NCBI GenBank assembly: GCA_945637225.1
Contig: CALZDE010000151.1
Coordinates: 1 to 5,438, forward strand
Direction: 5' to 3'
DNA from: an uncultured Selenomonadaceae bacterium
GTDB taxonomy: Bacteria; Bacillota; Negativicutes; Selenomonadales; Selenomonadaceae
DNA: 5,438 nucleotides
Shown here piece after piece: positions 1 to 5,438 of the stretch; the stretch's first letter is position 1, and every line of letters starts with the position of its first letter. The translations under genes were made by a program, and so were the position numbers. The notes beneath the pieces were generated by a model. That model was not told the DNA's origin. It did no database searches and saw nothing but the letters and a program-made list of their open reading frames with translations.

Positions 1-1
1 A

Positions 2-940
2 GCCTTGTTAATGCCTAATAATGACTTCAATATTGATGTGCTGATAGCTACCGACTGTATTTCAGAAGGTCAGAATTTGCAGGATTGTGATTATCTGGTG
101 AATTATGACATTCATTGGAACCCAGTTCGTATTATTCAGCGTTTTGGCAGAATTGACCGTATTGGCAGTGAAAATGATGTGGTGCAGTTAGTGAATTTCT
201 GGCCTGATATGGATTTAGATGAGTATATTCAATTAAAGGGCAGAGTGGAATCTCGTATGAAAATTGTAGATATGACTGCTACTGGTGATGATAATTTGCT
301 GAGTGATGCTGAGAAGATGGACTTGGAGTATCGCAGAAAACAGCTGGAAAAATTACAAAAAGAAGTGGTAGATATTGAGGATATGGGAACAGGCGTATCT
401 ATCATGGATTTAGGTTTGAACGAGTTCCGCATGGATTTACTTGACTATGTAAAAAAGCATGGTGATTTGGAAAAAATACCTCATGGTCTTCATGCTGTTG
501 TGCCAGCAAATGCAGATTGTCCGCCGGGTGTAATATATATCTTAAAGAATTGTACTGACAATATCAATGTTGATAAGAAAAATATATTGCATCCATTTTA
601 CATGGTATACATCAGTGAAGATGGTGAAGTGGTATGCAATCATTTATCACCGAAGAAACTGCTGGATGATATTAGACTTCTTTGTCGTAATCATGGTGAA
701 CCACTAGTAGAACTGTGTGCTGAATTTAATCGCGATACAGCAGATGGAAGGGATATGAGTCAGTATTCGGCTCTATTGGAATATGCTATCTCTGCAATAA
801 TTGAGAATAAGGAAGAAAGTGACACAGACAGTTTTTTGAGTGGTGGAGATTTTAGCTTTTTTGACAGTGAGATTAAAGGGTTAGATGATTTCGAGATGAT
901 ATGTTTCCTCGTGGTGAAGGGGGCTGGAGATAATGCTTAA
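2..940 (+). CDS. SNF2/superfamily-2 helicase, C-terminal part (5' end outside the window)
   Basis: This is the C-terminal end of an ATP-dependent nucleic-acid translocase or helicase. The frame is open to the left edge, so the true start and the first RecA lobe (motifs I-III) lie upstream. The visible part holds helicase motif V at nt 47-82 (ATDCISEGQNLQ) and motif VI at nt 137-169 (QRFGRIDRIGS, with the arginine-finger pattern), both typical of SNF2-like proteins. After motif VI come a charged helical stretch (nt ~230-370) and a family-specific C-terminal region of about 170 residues with the segment IPHGLHAVVPAN and then HPFYMVYISEDGEV. This tail resembles helicases encoded next to DUF4391 proteins in type III-like restriction-modification loci. 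That link comes from family knowledge; the function in this strain is inferred. The stop codon overlaps the start of the next gene by 8 bases, so the two are probably translationally coupled. The coding region looks more AT-rich than the genes from hflX onward. Helicase identity is secure; a defence role is likely but unproven. Confidence 0.88.
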   Translation, partial: ALLMPNNDFNIDVLIATDCISEGQNLQDCDYLVNYDIHWNPVRIIQRFGRIDRIGSENDVVQLVNFWPDMDLDEYIQLKGRVESRMKIVDMTATGDDNLLSDAEKMDLEYRRKQLEKLQKEVVDIEDMGTGVSIMDLGLNEFRMDLLDYVKKHGDLEKIPHGLHAVVPANADCPPGVIYILKNCTDNINVDKKNILHPFYMVYISEDGEVVCNHLSPKKLLDDIRLLCRNHGEPLVELCAEFNRDTADGRDMSQYSALLEYAISAIIENKEESDTDSFLSGGDFSFFDSEIKGLDDFEMICFLVVKGAGDNA

Positions 941-1535
941 TCTGCCATCAGGTACATCATTAAAGAAAATTATCCCAAAGAAGATGATTTATACTAAATT
1001 TCAGTTAAAGCAGGCAGAACGTGATGAATTTGATGAAGTTATACGCCAGATTTCTGTCATTCACGAATTATCACCTAAAACAGTGAATATACCATCAGGA
1101 AAAAAGGTTGCAGGGATTTTTGTATTGCAGGCTCAGCTAAAGGATAAGAATTGTAAGGATAAATTGTTGATACATTTGTCGAAACTGATAGATAGAAATA
1201 TGGTTCTGTTACTTATTCATGGCGACGATGGTCAATTAGCATTATTGCATAATGACAGTTTCCTGCGTGGTACATGGCAAAATTTAGCAAACATGCAACT
1301 GAATATTACAGGGTTGGACTTAGATACAGTATGGGAGAACTTTGTAAGGCAGATTGGCGAAATTCTAGTTGAAGAGGGAAATACCCTTGATGAACAACTT
1401 GTAGAAAATGAAGAGCAGGAACAGTTTATGAAGGAAATATCTGCATTAGAAAAGAAAATGAAAGGTGCAAAACAGCCACGAGAAAAGCTTGAATTACGTC
1501 AAAAGTTAAATAAGTTAAAAAAGAAGCTGAAATAA
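933..1535 (+). CDS. DUF4391 domain-containing protein
   Basis: This 200-residue protein of unknown biochemical activity matches my memory of the DUF4391 family in length and in its N-terminal pattern. It begins LPSGTSLKKIIPKK, followed by a helical segment and the phrase ELSPKTVNIPSGKKV (residues 45-59). Next comes a beta-rich core (residues ~60-110, GIFVLQAQLK, NMVLLLIHGDDGQLALL). The last ~45 residues are almost entirely Glu, Lys, Gln and Leu and should form a charged coiled coil, possibly for binding a partner. The ATG at 933 is preferred over the in-frame ATG at 984 because the LPSGT...IPKK opening belongs to the family, and because it overlaps the helicase stop (ATGCTTAA) in the usual coupled way. 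GGAG at 926-929 and a G-rich run at 918-923 lie just before it. DUF4391 genes usually sit between such a helicase and a Mod/Res pair; here the gene is the last of its unit, followed directly by a terminator. No signal peptide or membrane segment is visible. Confidence 0.8.
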   Translation: MLNLPSGTSLKKIIPKKMIYTKFQLKQAERDEFDEVIRQISVIHELSPKTVNIPSGKKVAGIFVLQAQLKDKNCKDKLLIHLSKLIDRNMVLLLIHGDDGQLALLHNDSFLRGTWQNLANMQLNITGLDLDTVWENFVRQIGEILVEEGNTLDEQLVENEEQEQFMKEISALEKKMKGAKQPREKLELRQKLNKLKKKLK

Positions 1536-1539
1536 TATG

Positions 1540-1571
1540 GAACTGCTGACAATAGTTGGCAGTTCTTTTTT
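1540..1571 (+). terminator. Intrinsic terminator after the DUF4391 gene
   Basis: GAACTGC (1540-1546) pairs perfectly with GCAGTTC (1559-1565). The stem can extend inward through two G-T wobbles, A-T and C-G to a four-base AATA loop, giving about 11 pairs. Six T residues follow at 1566-1571. It begins four bases after the stop codon at 1533-1535 and closes the helicase-DUF4391 unit, separating it from hflX. Confidence 0.88.
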
Positions 1572-1599
1572 GCAAGGAACAGTAGTTTTACATATTCTA

Positions 1600-1628
1600 T
1601 TTACTTATTGAACTATATATGCTATAAT
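1600..1628 (+). promoter_or_regulatory. Putative sigma-A promoter of hflX-ynbB
   Basis: A perfect -10 hexamer TATAAT lies at 1623-1628. With a 17-base spacer, the -35 is TTTACT at 1600-1605, matching TTGACA at four of six positions. Transcription would begin near 1635, giving a leader of roughly 75-80 bases before the hflX start. It sits just after the terminator of the previous unit, which fits independent expression of hflX. A TTGAAC at 1608-1613 is a better -35 but only 9 bases from the -10, so it cannot pair with it. I see no CIRCE element (a 9-9-9 inverted repeat) and no clear attenuator hairpin in the leader. Confidence 0.55.
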
Positions 1629-1698
1629 ATGATGATGAAGTGTTATTTATTTCTGCTACGGAGATGTTAATAATGAGATGGAAGGTATGGCAACAAGA

Positions 1699-1706
1699 GA
1701 GGGGTG
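1699..1706 (+). promoter_or_regulatory. Ribosome binding site that decides the hflX start
   Basis: The purine run GAGGGGTG lies 6 bases before ATG 1713 (measured from the GGTG end), or 10 bases if GAGG is the pairing core. The alternative in-frame GTG at 1704 lies inside this run, leaving no spacing for a ribosome binding site, so ATG 1713 is the better start. An in-frame stop at 1674-1676 limits any longer start. Confidence 0.55.
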
Positions 1707-1712
1707 CTTGTT

Positions 1713-3581
1713 ATGGTACATGGTGAATTGCAAAATATAAAATCAGATTTGATTGAGAAAATGGACTCCTTCTATGATTATGTCGTTCCTGCTGGTCAGC
1801 TTATTACCGTGGAACTGGCTGAAAAAATGTTGGCTGTTACAGAGGTTTTAGGGCGTGAGGTGGCGGTTTATCTCAATCGTCAGGGCAAGGTGGTTCAGGT
1901 TTCAGTGGGAGACAATGCAACTGTTGACCTTCCTGAAATTCGTCAGCGTACATCTAATAATCGTCTTTCGGGTATTCGTTGTGTTCATACGCATCCAAGC
2001 TCAGATACAAGGCTTAGTGCGCCTGATTTATCTTCACTCAGGAGTATGCGTTTTGATGTTATGGCGGCTCTTGGTCTTAAAGATGGCAAGATTTATGGCA
2101 GTATGGCTTTTCTTTCAGGTGAATTGACAGAGACGGGAAGCTATGCCCTGCAGGGGACTAATGAGCTTCCATTGAAGCAGTTAAATAAATTTGATTTGGT
2201 TCAGCTGGTAGTAGCTATCAATAGAGAGTTGGGAAGAAATCAGCTCATTGAGACGGAGGAACGTCCAGAGAAGGCTATTTTGGCTGGTGTTGCATTTTCC
2301 GGCTTGAATAATAAATGGCAATGGGACCCTGAGGAATCCTTAAAGGAGTTAAAGGGACTTACTGAAACTGCTGGTGCAGAAATTGTCGGCACTATTATGC
2401 AGAAGAAGGATAAGCCTGATAATGCTTATTTCTTAGGCAAGGGCAAGGTTGATGAAATCGCTATGGCGGCTCAGAACCTTGAAGCAGACCTCTTGATTAT
2501 TGATGATGAAATTTCTCCATCTCAGCAGAGAAATCTTGAAGCTGCAACAGGTTTAAGGGTAATTGACAGAACTGCTCTTATTTTGGATATTTTTGCTCAG
2601 AGGGCAAGGTCAAGTGCTGGCAAGTTGCAGGTAGAACTGGCACAGCTTAAGTATAATCTTCCTCGTATCGGCGGACAGGGCTTAGTACTTTCCCGTCTTG
2701 GTGGTGGTATTGGTACCAGAGGTCCTGGTGAGACAAAGCTGGAATTGGATCGCCGTAAGATTCATGGCAGGATTCATGATTTAGAGGAACAGCTGGATAA
2801 GTTAAAGAAGCAGAGAAAGCTTCATAGAAGTCAGCGCAAGGAGTCACGTATTCCGACAGCGGCTCTTGTAGGCTATACCAATGCAGGCAAGTCCACTCTT
2901 TTGAATGCGCTTTCCAATACTGCTGATGTTTTGGTTGAGGATAAGCTTTTTGCGACTCTTGACCCTACTACGAGAATTGTGGAACTGAATGAGCCGGATG
3001 AAAAGAACAGCCAGCAGTTGCTTTTGACGGATACTGTAGGTTTTATTCAGAAGCTTCCTCATACCTTGGTGAATGCTTTTGAAGCGACTTTGGAGGAAAC
3101 TGTTGAAGCGGATTTGCTCATTCATGTGGTAGATGCCAGCAACGAGAATTATGAATTGCAGATTAAGGCTGTAATGGAGGTTCTAAAGGAAATTCAGGCC
3201 GATGACAAGCCATCTATTTTTGTCTTTAATAAGGTAGATAAAATGATGGATACTGGCGGTGTGGGTACACCTCTTGAAATGACAGATGAAATGCGTGAGC
3301 ACATGGCTCATCGTATGCTTCAGGATAGGGAAGGCGTGGTTATTTCCGCTAAGAGTCAGAATGGCCTTAGTGAGCTTCGGGCAGAAATCCGTAAATTCTT
3401 TTCTCAGAGCCGTCTCCATTTGACGCTTTGCATTCCTTACAGTGATGGTGCTATGGTGACTAAGCTCCATGAGGTTGCTATTATTAACAAAACGGATTAT
3501 AATGGAGAAGGTACTTTATTAGAAGTAGAAATTCCATCTTCTGATTCAGCACCATTTATGAAATATGTTGTTAATGACTAA
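1713..3581 (+). CDS. hflX: GTPase HflX with an N-terminal RadC/JAMM-like domain
   Basis: HflX is a cytoplasmic GTPase that binds the 50S subunit and splits stalled or idle 70S ribosomes, notably in heat or antibiotic stress (known from E. coli and Listeria homologues). Numbering from ATG 1713 gives 622 residues, against about 420 in E. coli and B. subtilis. Residues ~25-180 are an extra domain resembling RadC/JAMM, with Glu49 in GREVAVYL, then HTHP (His92, His94), Ser102 and Asp105. Residues ~187-345 form the HflX N-terminal domain, with LGKGK at 241-245 and GTRGPGETK at 334-342. A charged helical linker spans ~345-380. The GTPase domain has G1 GYTNAGKST (387-395), switch I ATLDPTTR (414-421), G3 DTVGF (440-444), G4 NKVD (506-509) and G5 SAK (545-547), so GTP binding should be intact. 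A C-terminal domain follows from ~565. GTG 1704 is a possible start, adding three residues. The gene is in an operon with ynbB, 23 bases downstream. HflX identity is very secure; activity of the N-terminal domain is inferred. Confidence 0.96.
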   Translation: MVHGELQNIKSDLIEKMDSFYDYVVPAGQLITVELAEKMLAVTEVLGREVAVYLNRQGKVVQVSVGDNATVDLPEIRQRTSNNRLSGIRCVHTHPSSDTRLSAPDLSSLRSMRFDVMAALGLKDGKIYGSMAFLSGELTETGSYALQGTNELPLKQLNKFDLVQLVVAINRELGRNQLIETEERPEKAILAGVAFSGLNNKWQWDPEESLKELKGLTETAGAEIVGTIMQKKDKPDNAYFLGKGKVDEIAMAAQNLEADLLIIDDEISPSQQRNLEAATGLRVIDRTALILDIFAQRARSSAGKLQVELAQLKYNLPRIGGQGLVLSRLGGGIGTRGPGETKLELDRRKIHGRIHDLEEQLDKLKKQRKLHRSQRKESRIPTAALVGYTNAGKSTLLNALSNTADVLVEDKLFATLDPTTRIVELNEPDEKNSQQLLLTDTVGFIQKLPHTLVNAFEATLEETVEADLLIHVVDASNENYELQIKAVMEVLKEIQADDKPSIFVFNKVDKMMDTGGVGTPLEMTDEMREHMAHRMLQDREGVVISAKSQNGLSELRAEIRKFFSQSRLHLTLCIPYSDGAMVTKLHEVAIINKTDYNGEGTLLEVEIPSSDSAPFMKYVVND

Positions 3582-3604
3582 TTATTAGGAGGATTTTTTA
3601 GTAA

Positions 3605-4858
3605 ATGTCTTTTTCACAGGAATTAATTGAATTAAAGAAGCAGGTTTTGGCAGAAATTCAGCCAAATTTTCAGCATATTGAGGAAGTAGCAGAGATAAAT
3701 ACCCTGAAGGTGCTTGATGCTATGCGTGAGTGTCAGGTATCTGAGGCTCATTTTAATACTACTGCTGGCTATGCTTATGATGATATTGGCCGTATGAAGA
3801 TTGATGAACTTTACGCTAAGGTGTTTGGCTGTGAGCGTGCTTTAGTCCGTACTCAGTTTGTTTCCGGTACTCATACCCTGGCTGCTGTTCTGTTTGGTAT
3901 TCTCCGCCCCGGTGACAAGCTGGTTTCCATCACAGGTGCTCCTTATGATACCATGCAGACTGTAATCGGCTATGCAAATGAAAGCAAAGGCTCCTTGAAG
4001 GAATGGGGCATTAAGTATGACGAACTGGATATGATTGATGGCAAGGTGGATATGGCAGGAATTGCCTCAAAGATTACTCCTGACACCAAAATGGCTTTAA
4101 TTCAGCGTTCCCGTGGCTATTCCATGCGCAATCCTCTGAGTATTTCTGAGATTGAGGAAATCTGTGCCGAGGTTCATCGTGTAAAGCCTGACTGCGTGTG
4201 CTTTGTTGATAACTGCTATGGTGAATTTGTAGATACCAGAGAGCCTGTTCAGGTGGGTGCTGATATTATGGCTGGTTCTTTGATCAAGAATCCGGGTGGC
4301 GGTATTTCTCTTACTGGCGGTTATATTGCAGGTAAGGATGAACTGGTGGAGCTTGCTTCCTATCGTCTGACTTCTCCGGGCATGGGTGATGAATTAGGTG
4401 CTTCACTTGCAAATAACCGTATGATTTTTCAGGGTTTCTTCATGGCTCCTCATGTAGTGGCACAGGCTATCAAGGGTGCGGTTTTTGCGGCTGGCCTTTT
4501 TGAAAAGCTTGGCTATAAGACTTTGCCTCTGCCAACAGACCTTCGTGGTGATATCATTCAGGCGGTTCAGCTTGATACACCAGAGAATTTAATTGCTTTC
4601 TGCCGAGGCATTCAGAAGTATTCCCCTGTTGATTCCTTTGCGGCTCCTGAGCCTTGGGATATGCCTGGTTATGCGGATAAAATCATCATGGCGGCAGGTA
4701 CTTTTGTGCAGGGTGCTTCCATCGAGCTTAGTGCTGACGGCCCATTACGTGCGCCATACAATGTATATCTGCAGGGCGGTCTGACCTTTGAGCATGCAGT
4801 AATCGGTATAATGGGTGCTGCACAGGCAGTTTTGGACATTAAAACTCAGAATAATTAA
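3605..4858 (+). CDS. ynbB: PLP-dependent methionine gamma-lyase/aluminium-resistance family protein (YnbB)
   Basis: This is a fold-type I pyridoxal-phosphate enzyme of the family annotated as methionine gamma-lyase family protein or aluminium resistance protein. The physiological substrate of the family is not well established. The 417 residues match the usual family length. The start pattern QPNFQHIEEVAEINTLKVLDA and the segment FNTTAGYAYDD (residues 50-60) are typical. VSGTHTLAAVLFG (86-98) should form the phosphate-binding region. Asp202 in FVDNCYGEF is the expected partner of the PLP ring nitrogen. Lys228 in GSLIKNPGGG (224-233) is the expected Schiff-base lysine. No signal peptide is visible, so it is cytoplasmic. 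The start is set by a strong AGGAGGA at 3587-3593, 11 bases before ATG 3605. The gene follows hflX by 23 bases with no terminator between, as in B. subtilis ynbA-ynbB, so they are co-transcribed. Family membership is secure; the lyase activity named in databases is by homology only. Confidence 0.93.
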   Translation: MSFSQELIELKKQVLAEIQPNFQHIEEVAEINTLKVLDAMRECQVSEAHFNTTAGYAYDDIGRMKIDELYAKVFGCERALVRTQFVSGTHTLAAVLFGILRPGDKLVSITGAPYDTMQTVIGYANESKGSLKEWGIKYDELDMIDGKVDMAGIASKITPDTKMALIQRSRGYSMRNPLSISEIEEICAEVHRVKPDCVCFVDNCYGEFVDTREPVQVGADIMAGSLIKNPGGGISLTGGYIAGKDELVELASYRLTSPGMGDELGASLANNRMIFQGFFMAPHVVAQAIKGAVFAAGLFEKLGYKTLPLPTDLRGDIIQAVQLDTPENLIAFCRGIQKYSPVDSFAAPEPWDMPGYADKIIMAAGTFVQGASIELSADGPLRAPYNVYLQGGLTFEHAVIGIMGAAQAVLDIKTQNN

Positions 4859-4871
4859 TAAATATTTATTG

Positions 4872-4895
4872 GGGCGGTCATTGGCCGCTCTTTTT
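4872..4895 (+). terminator. Intrinsic terminator after ynbB
   Basis: GGGCGGTC (4872-4879) pairs with GGCCGCTC (4883-4890) as an 8-pair stem, with one G-T and one T-G wobble and a three-base ATT loop. Five T residues follow at 4891-4895. It lies 13 bases after the ynbB stop codon and ends the hflX-ynbB unit. An AT-only perfect palindrome, AATAAATATTTATT at 4857-4870, sits directly before it. The minus strand lacks a matching T tract, so it acts in one direction. Confidence 0.88.
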
Positions 4896-4927
4896 ATATA
4901 AAAAATATTATATAAAAAATATTATAT
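4895..4927 (+). repeat. 14-bp tandem repeat, two copies plus a partial third
   Basis: The unit TATATAAAAAATAT occurs perfectly at 4895-4908 and 4909-4922, and TATAT at 4923-4927 starts a third copy. It lies between the ynbB terminator and the promoter of the next gene, about 17 bases before its -35 box. The A and T tracts could bend DNA or act as an UP-type element, but slipped-strand duplication in low-complexity sequence explains it equally well. Confidence 0.7.
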
Positions 4928-4943
4928 GTATAGATATTATGGC

Positions 4944-4972
4944 TTGTCAATGTATGTATAATATGTTACACT
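4944..4972 (+). promoter_or_regulatory. Putative extended -10 promoter of the ECF transporter gene
   Basis: TTGTCA at 4944-4949 matches the -35 consensus at five of six positions. After a 17-base spacer comes TACACT at 4967-4972 (four of six), preceded by TG at 4964-4965 in the extended -10 position. Transcription would start near 4979, leaving a leader of about 35 bases, too short for a riboswitch. A perfect TATAAT at 4957-4962 is also present but has only a 7-base spacer from TTGTCA and no good -35 of its own, so which -10 is used is uncertain. Confidence 0.5.
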
Positions 4973-5013
4973 AATAGTGAAGTGAGCAAATATTTTTAAC
5001 AGGAGTTTGATGT

Positions 5014-5438
5014 ATGAATCTTTTAAAGTACAAGGGTGCTAGTTTGCCGTTTCGCCAATGGATAAGCTTTGTTTTGATTTTCATTAATCTGGAACTGGTG
5101 CTGGCATTTTCGAGTCTTGGCTATATTGCTATGCCACCTATATCAATTACTACCTTGCATGTACCTGTAATTATTGCAGCAATGTCGCTGGGCCCAGTAG
5201 CAGGTGGATTGGTTGGCTTTGCCTTTGGTATTTCCAGTATGTGGCAGGCAACAGCGGCAGGTTTTTTGCCTATTGACATGATGTTTTCGCCTTGGTATTC
5301 TGGCAATCCTTTTGGCAGTTTTATGCTGGCAGTTGTTTCCAGAACCGTTTTTGGTGTGCTTTCAGGCATTATATTTATGCATTTGTTTGTCTATTTTAGT
5401 AAGCATAGACCAAGTGAGTTAAAAATAAACATAGCTAT
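5014..5438 (+). CDS. ECF transporter S component, N-terminal 141 residues (3' end outside the window)
   Basis: This appears to be the membrane-embedded substrate-binding subunit of an energy-coupling-factor importer, which would work with a shared EcfA/EcfA'/EcfT module to take up a vitamin or similar micronutrient. The frame stays open to the right edge, so the C-terminus is missing. The translated part is strongly hydrophobic, with predicted membrane segments at about residues 17-38, 46-60, 62-83 and 101-127. The signature TLHVPVIIAAMSLGPVAGG (residues 47-65) followed by GFAFGISSMWQA matches the S-component pattern of His/Pro in the second helix and a GP-x-x-G-x-x-x-G turn. ATG 5014 is chosen because AGGAG at 5001-5005 lies 8 bases before it. 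The overlapping ATG at 5010 reads only 10 codons to a stop. The substrate cannot be named from this fragment; pantothenate-, riboflavin- and unknown-substrate members share these motifs. The gene has its own promoter and is separate from hflX-ynbB. Confidence 0.82.
   Translation, partial: MNLLKYKGASLPFRQWISFVLIFINLELVLAFSSLGYIAMPPISITTLHVPVIIAAMSLGPVAGGLVGFAFGISSMWQATAAGFLPIDMMFSPWYSGNPFGSFMLAVVSRTVFGVLSGIIFMHLFVYFSKHRPSELKINIA

Noticed and set aside
229..432. Minus-strand 67-codon frame inside the helicase gene
   Set aside because: It is an antisense shadow of a charged helical region, rich in Ser/Phe, with no family features.
1855..2127. Overlapping + strand 90-codon frame inside the hflX N-terminal domain
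   Set aside because: It is out of frame with a domain that clearly matches RadC/JAMM, and no ribosome binding site was identified for it.
2647..3470. Three minus-strand open frames of 66-95 codons inside hflX
   Set aside because: They lie fully inside a gene with unmistakable HflX motifs, show no recognisable domain, and are antisense shadows of its codon pattern.
4593..4784. Overlapping + strand 63-codon frame inside ynbB
   Set aside because: It is a shadow frame in the C-terminal part of a full-length PLP enzyme gene.
4857..4870. AT-only palindrome AATAAATATTTATT as an operator
   Set aside because: It lies at the ynbB stop and before its terminator, far from any start site, and such AT-only palindromes are common by chance in this kind of sequence.
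4859..5013. Riboswitch upstream of the ECF transporter gene
   Set aside because: The space is taken up by the ynbB terminator, an AT repeat and the promoter; the remaining leader of about 35 bases is too short for a known vitamin riboswitch.
5010..5042. Alternative ATG at 5010 as start of the last gene or of a leader peptide
   Set aside because: It reads only 10 codons before a TAG and sits only 4 bases from the AGGAG; ATG 5014 has normal spacing and a long membrane-protein frame.
5121..5369. Minus-strand frame of 82 codons at the right end
   Set aside because: It is antisense to the ECF S-component frame, which has a good ribosome binding site, a promoter and family motifs.

Overview
The window looks like a chromosomal segment of a low-to-moderate GC Firmicute (Bacillota). 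I lean towards the Negativicutes/Selenomonadales or the Clostridia. The reasons are strong AGGAGG-type ribosome binding sites, the gene pair hflX-ynbB (the order known from Bacillus subtilis ynbA-ynbB), an HflX with a long extra N-terminal domain of a kind I recall from clostridial relatives, and an ECF-type vitamin transporter subunit. The genus cannot be fixed from the sequence alone.

Positions 1-1571 hold the 3' end of a two-gene unit of defence type. It begins with the C-terminal part of an SNF2/superfamily-2 helicase, cut by the left edge. A DUF4391-family protein follows, its start codon overlapping the helicase stop. This pair usually accompanies a type III-like restriction-modification locus, but no methyltransferase or Res nuclease follows here. 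The unit ends at a clear intrinsic terminator at 1540-1571, so any partner genes must lie upstream of the window or are absent.

Positions 1572-4895 hold a housekeeping transcription unit. A sigma-A-like promoter near 1600-1628 precedes hflX, a ribosome-splitting GTPase. Only 23 bases later comes ynbB, a PLP-dependent protein of the methionine gamma-lyase/aluminium-resistance family. An intrinsic terminator at 4872-4895 closes the unit. The most notable feature of the window is in HflX: its roughly 185-residue N-terminal extension resembles the RadC/JAMM metal-binding fold and keeps a complete E...HxHx(7)SxxD motif, so the protein appears to be a fusion of a possible metal-dependent hydrolase with a ribosome-associated GTPase.

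Positions 4896-5438 start with a short AT-rich intergenic region carrying a perfect 14-bp tandem repeat, an extended -10 promoter and a small palindrome. They end with the first 141 codons of an ECF transporter substrate-binding (S) subunit that runs off the right edge. All genes are on the + strand. I saw no tRNA, rRNA, CRISPR array, insertion sequence or riboswitch, and there is no gene-free stretch longer than 300 bases.
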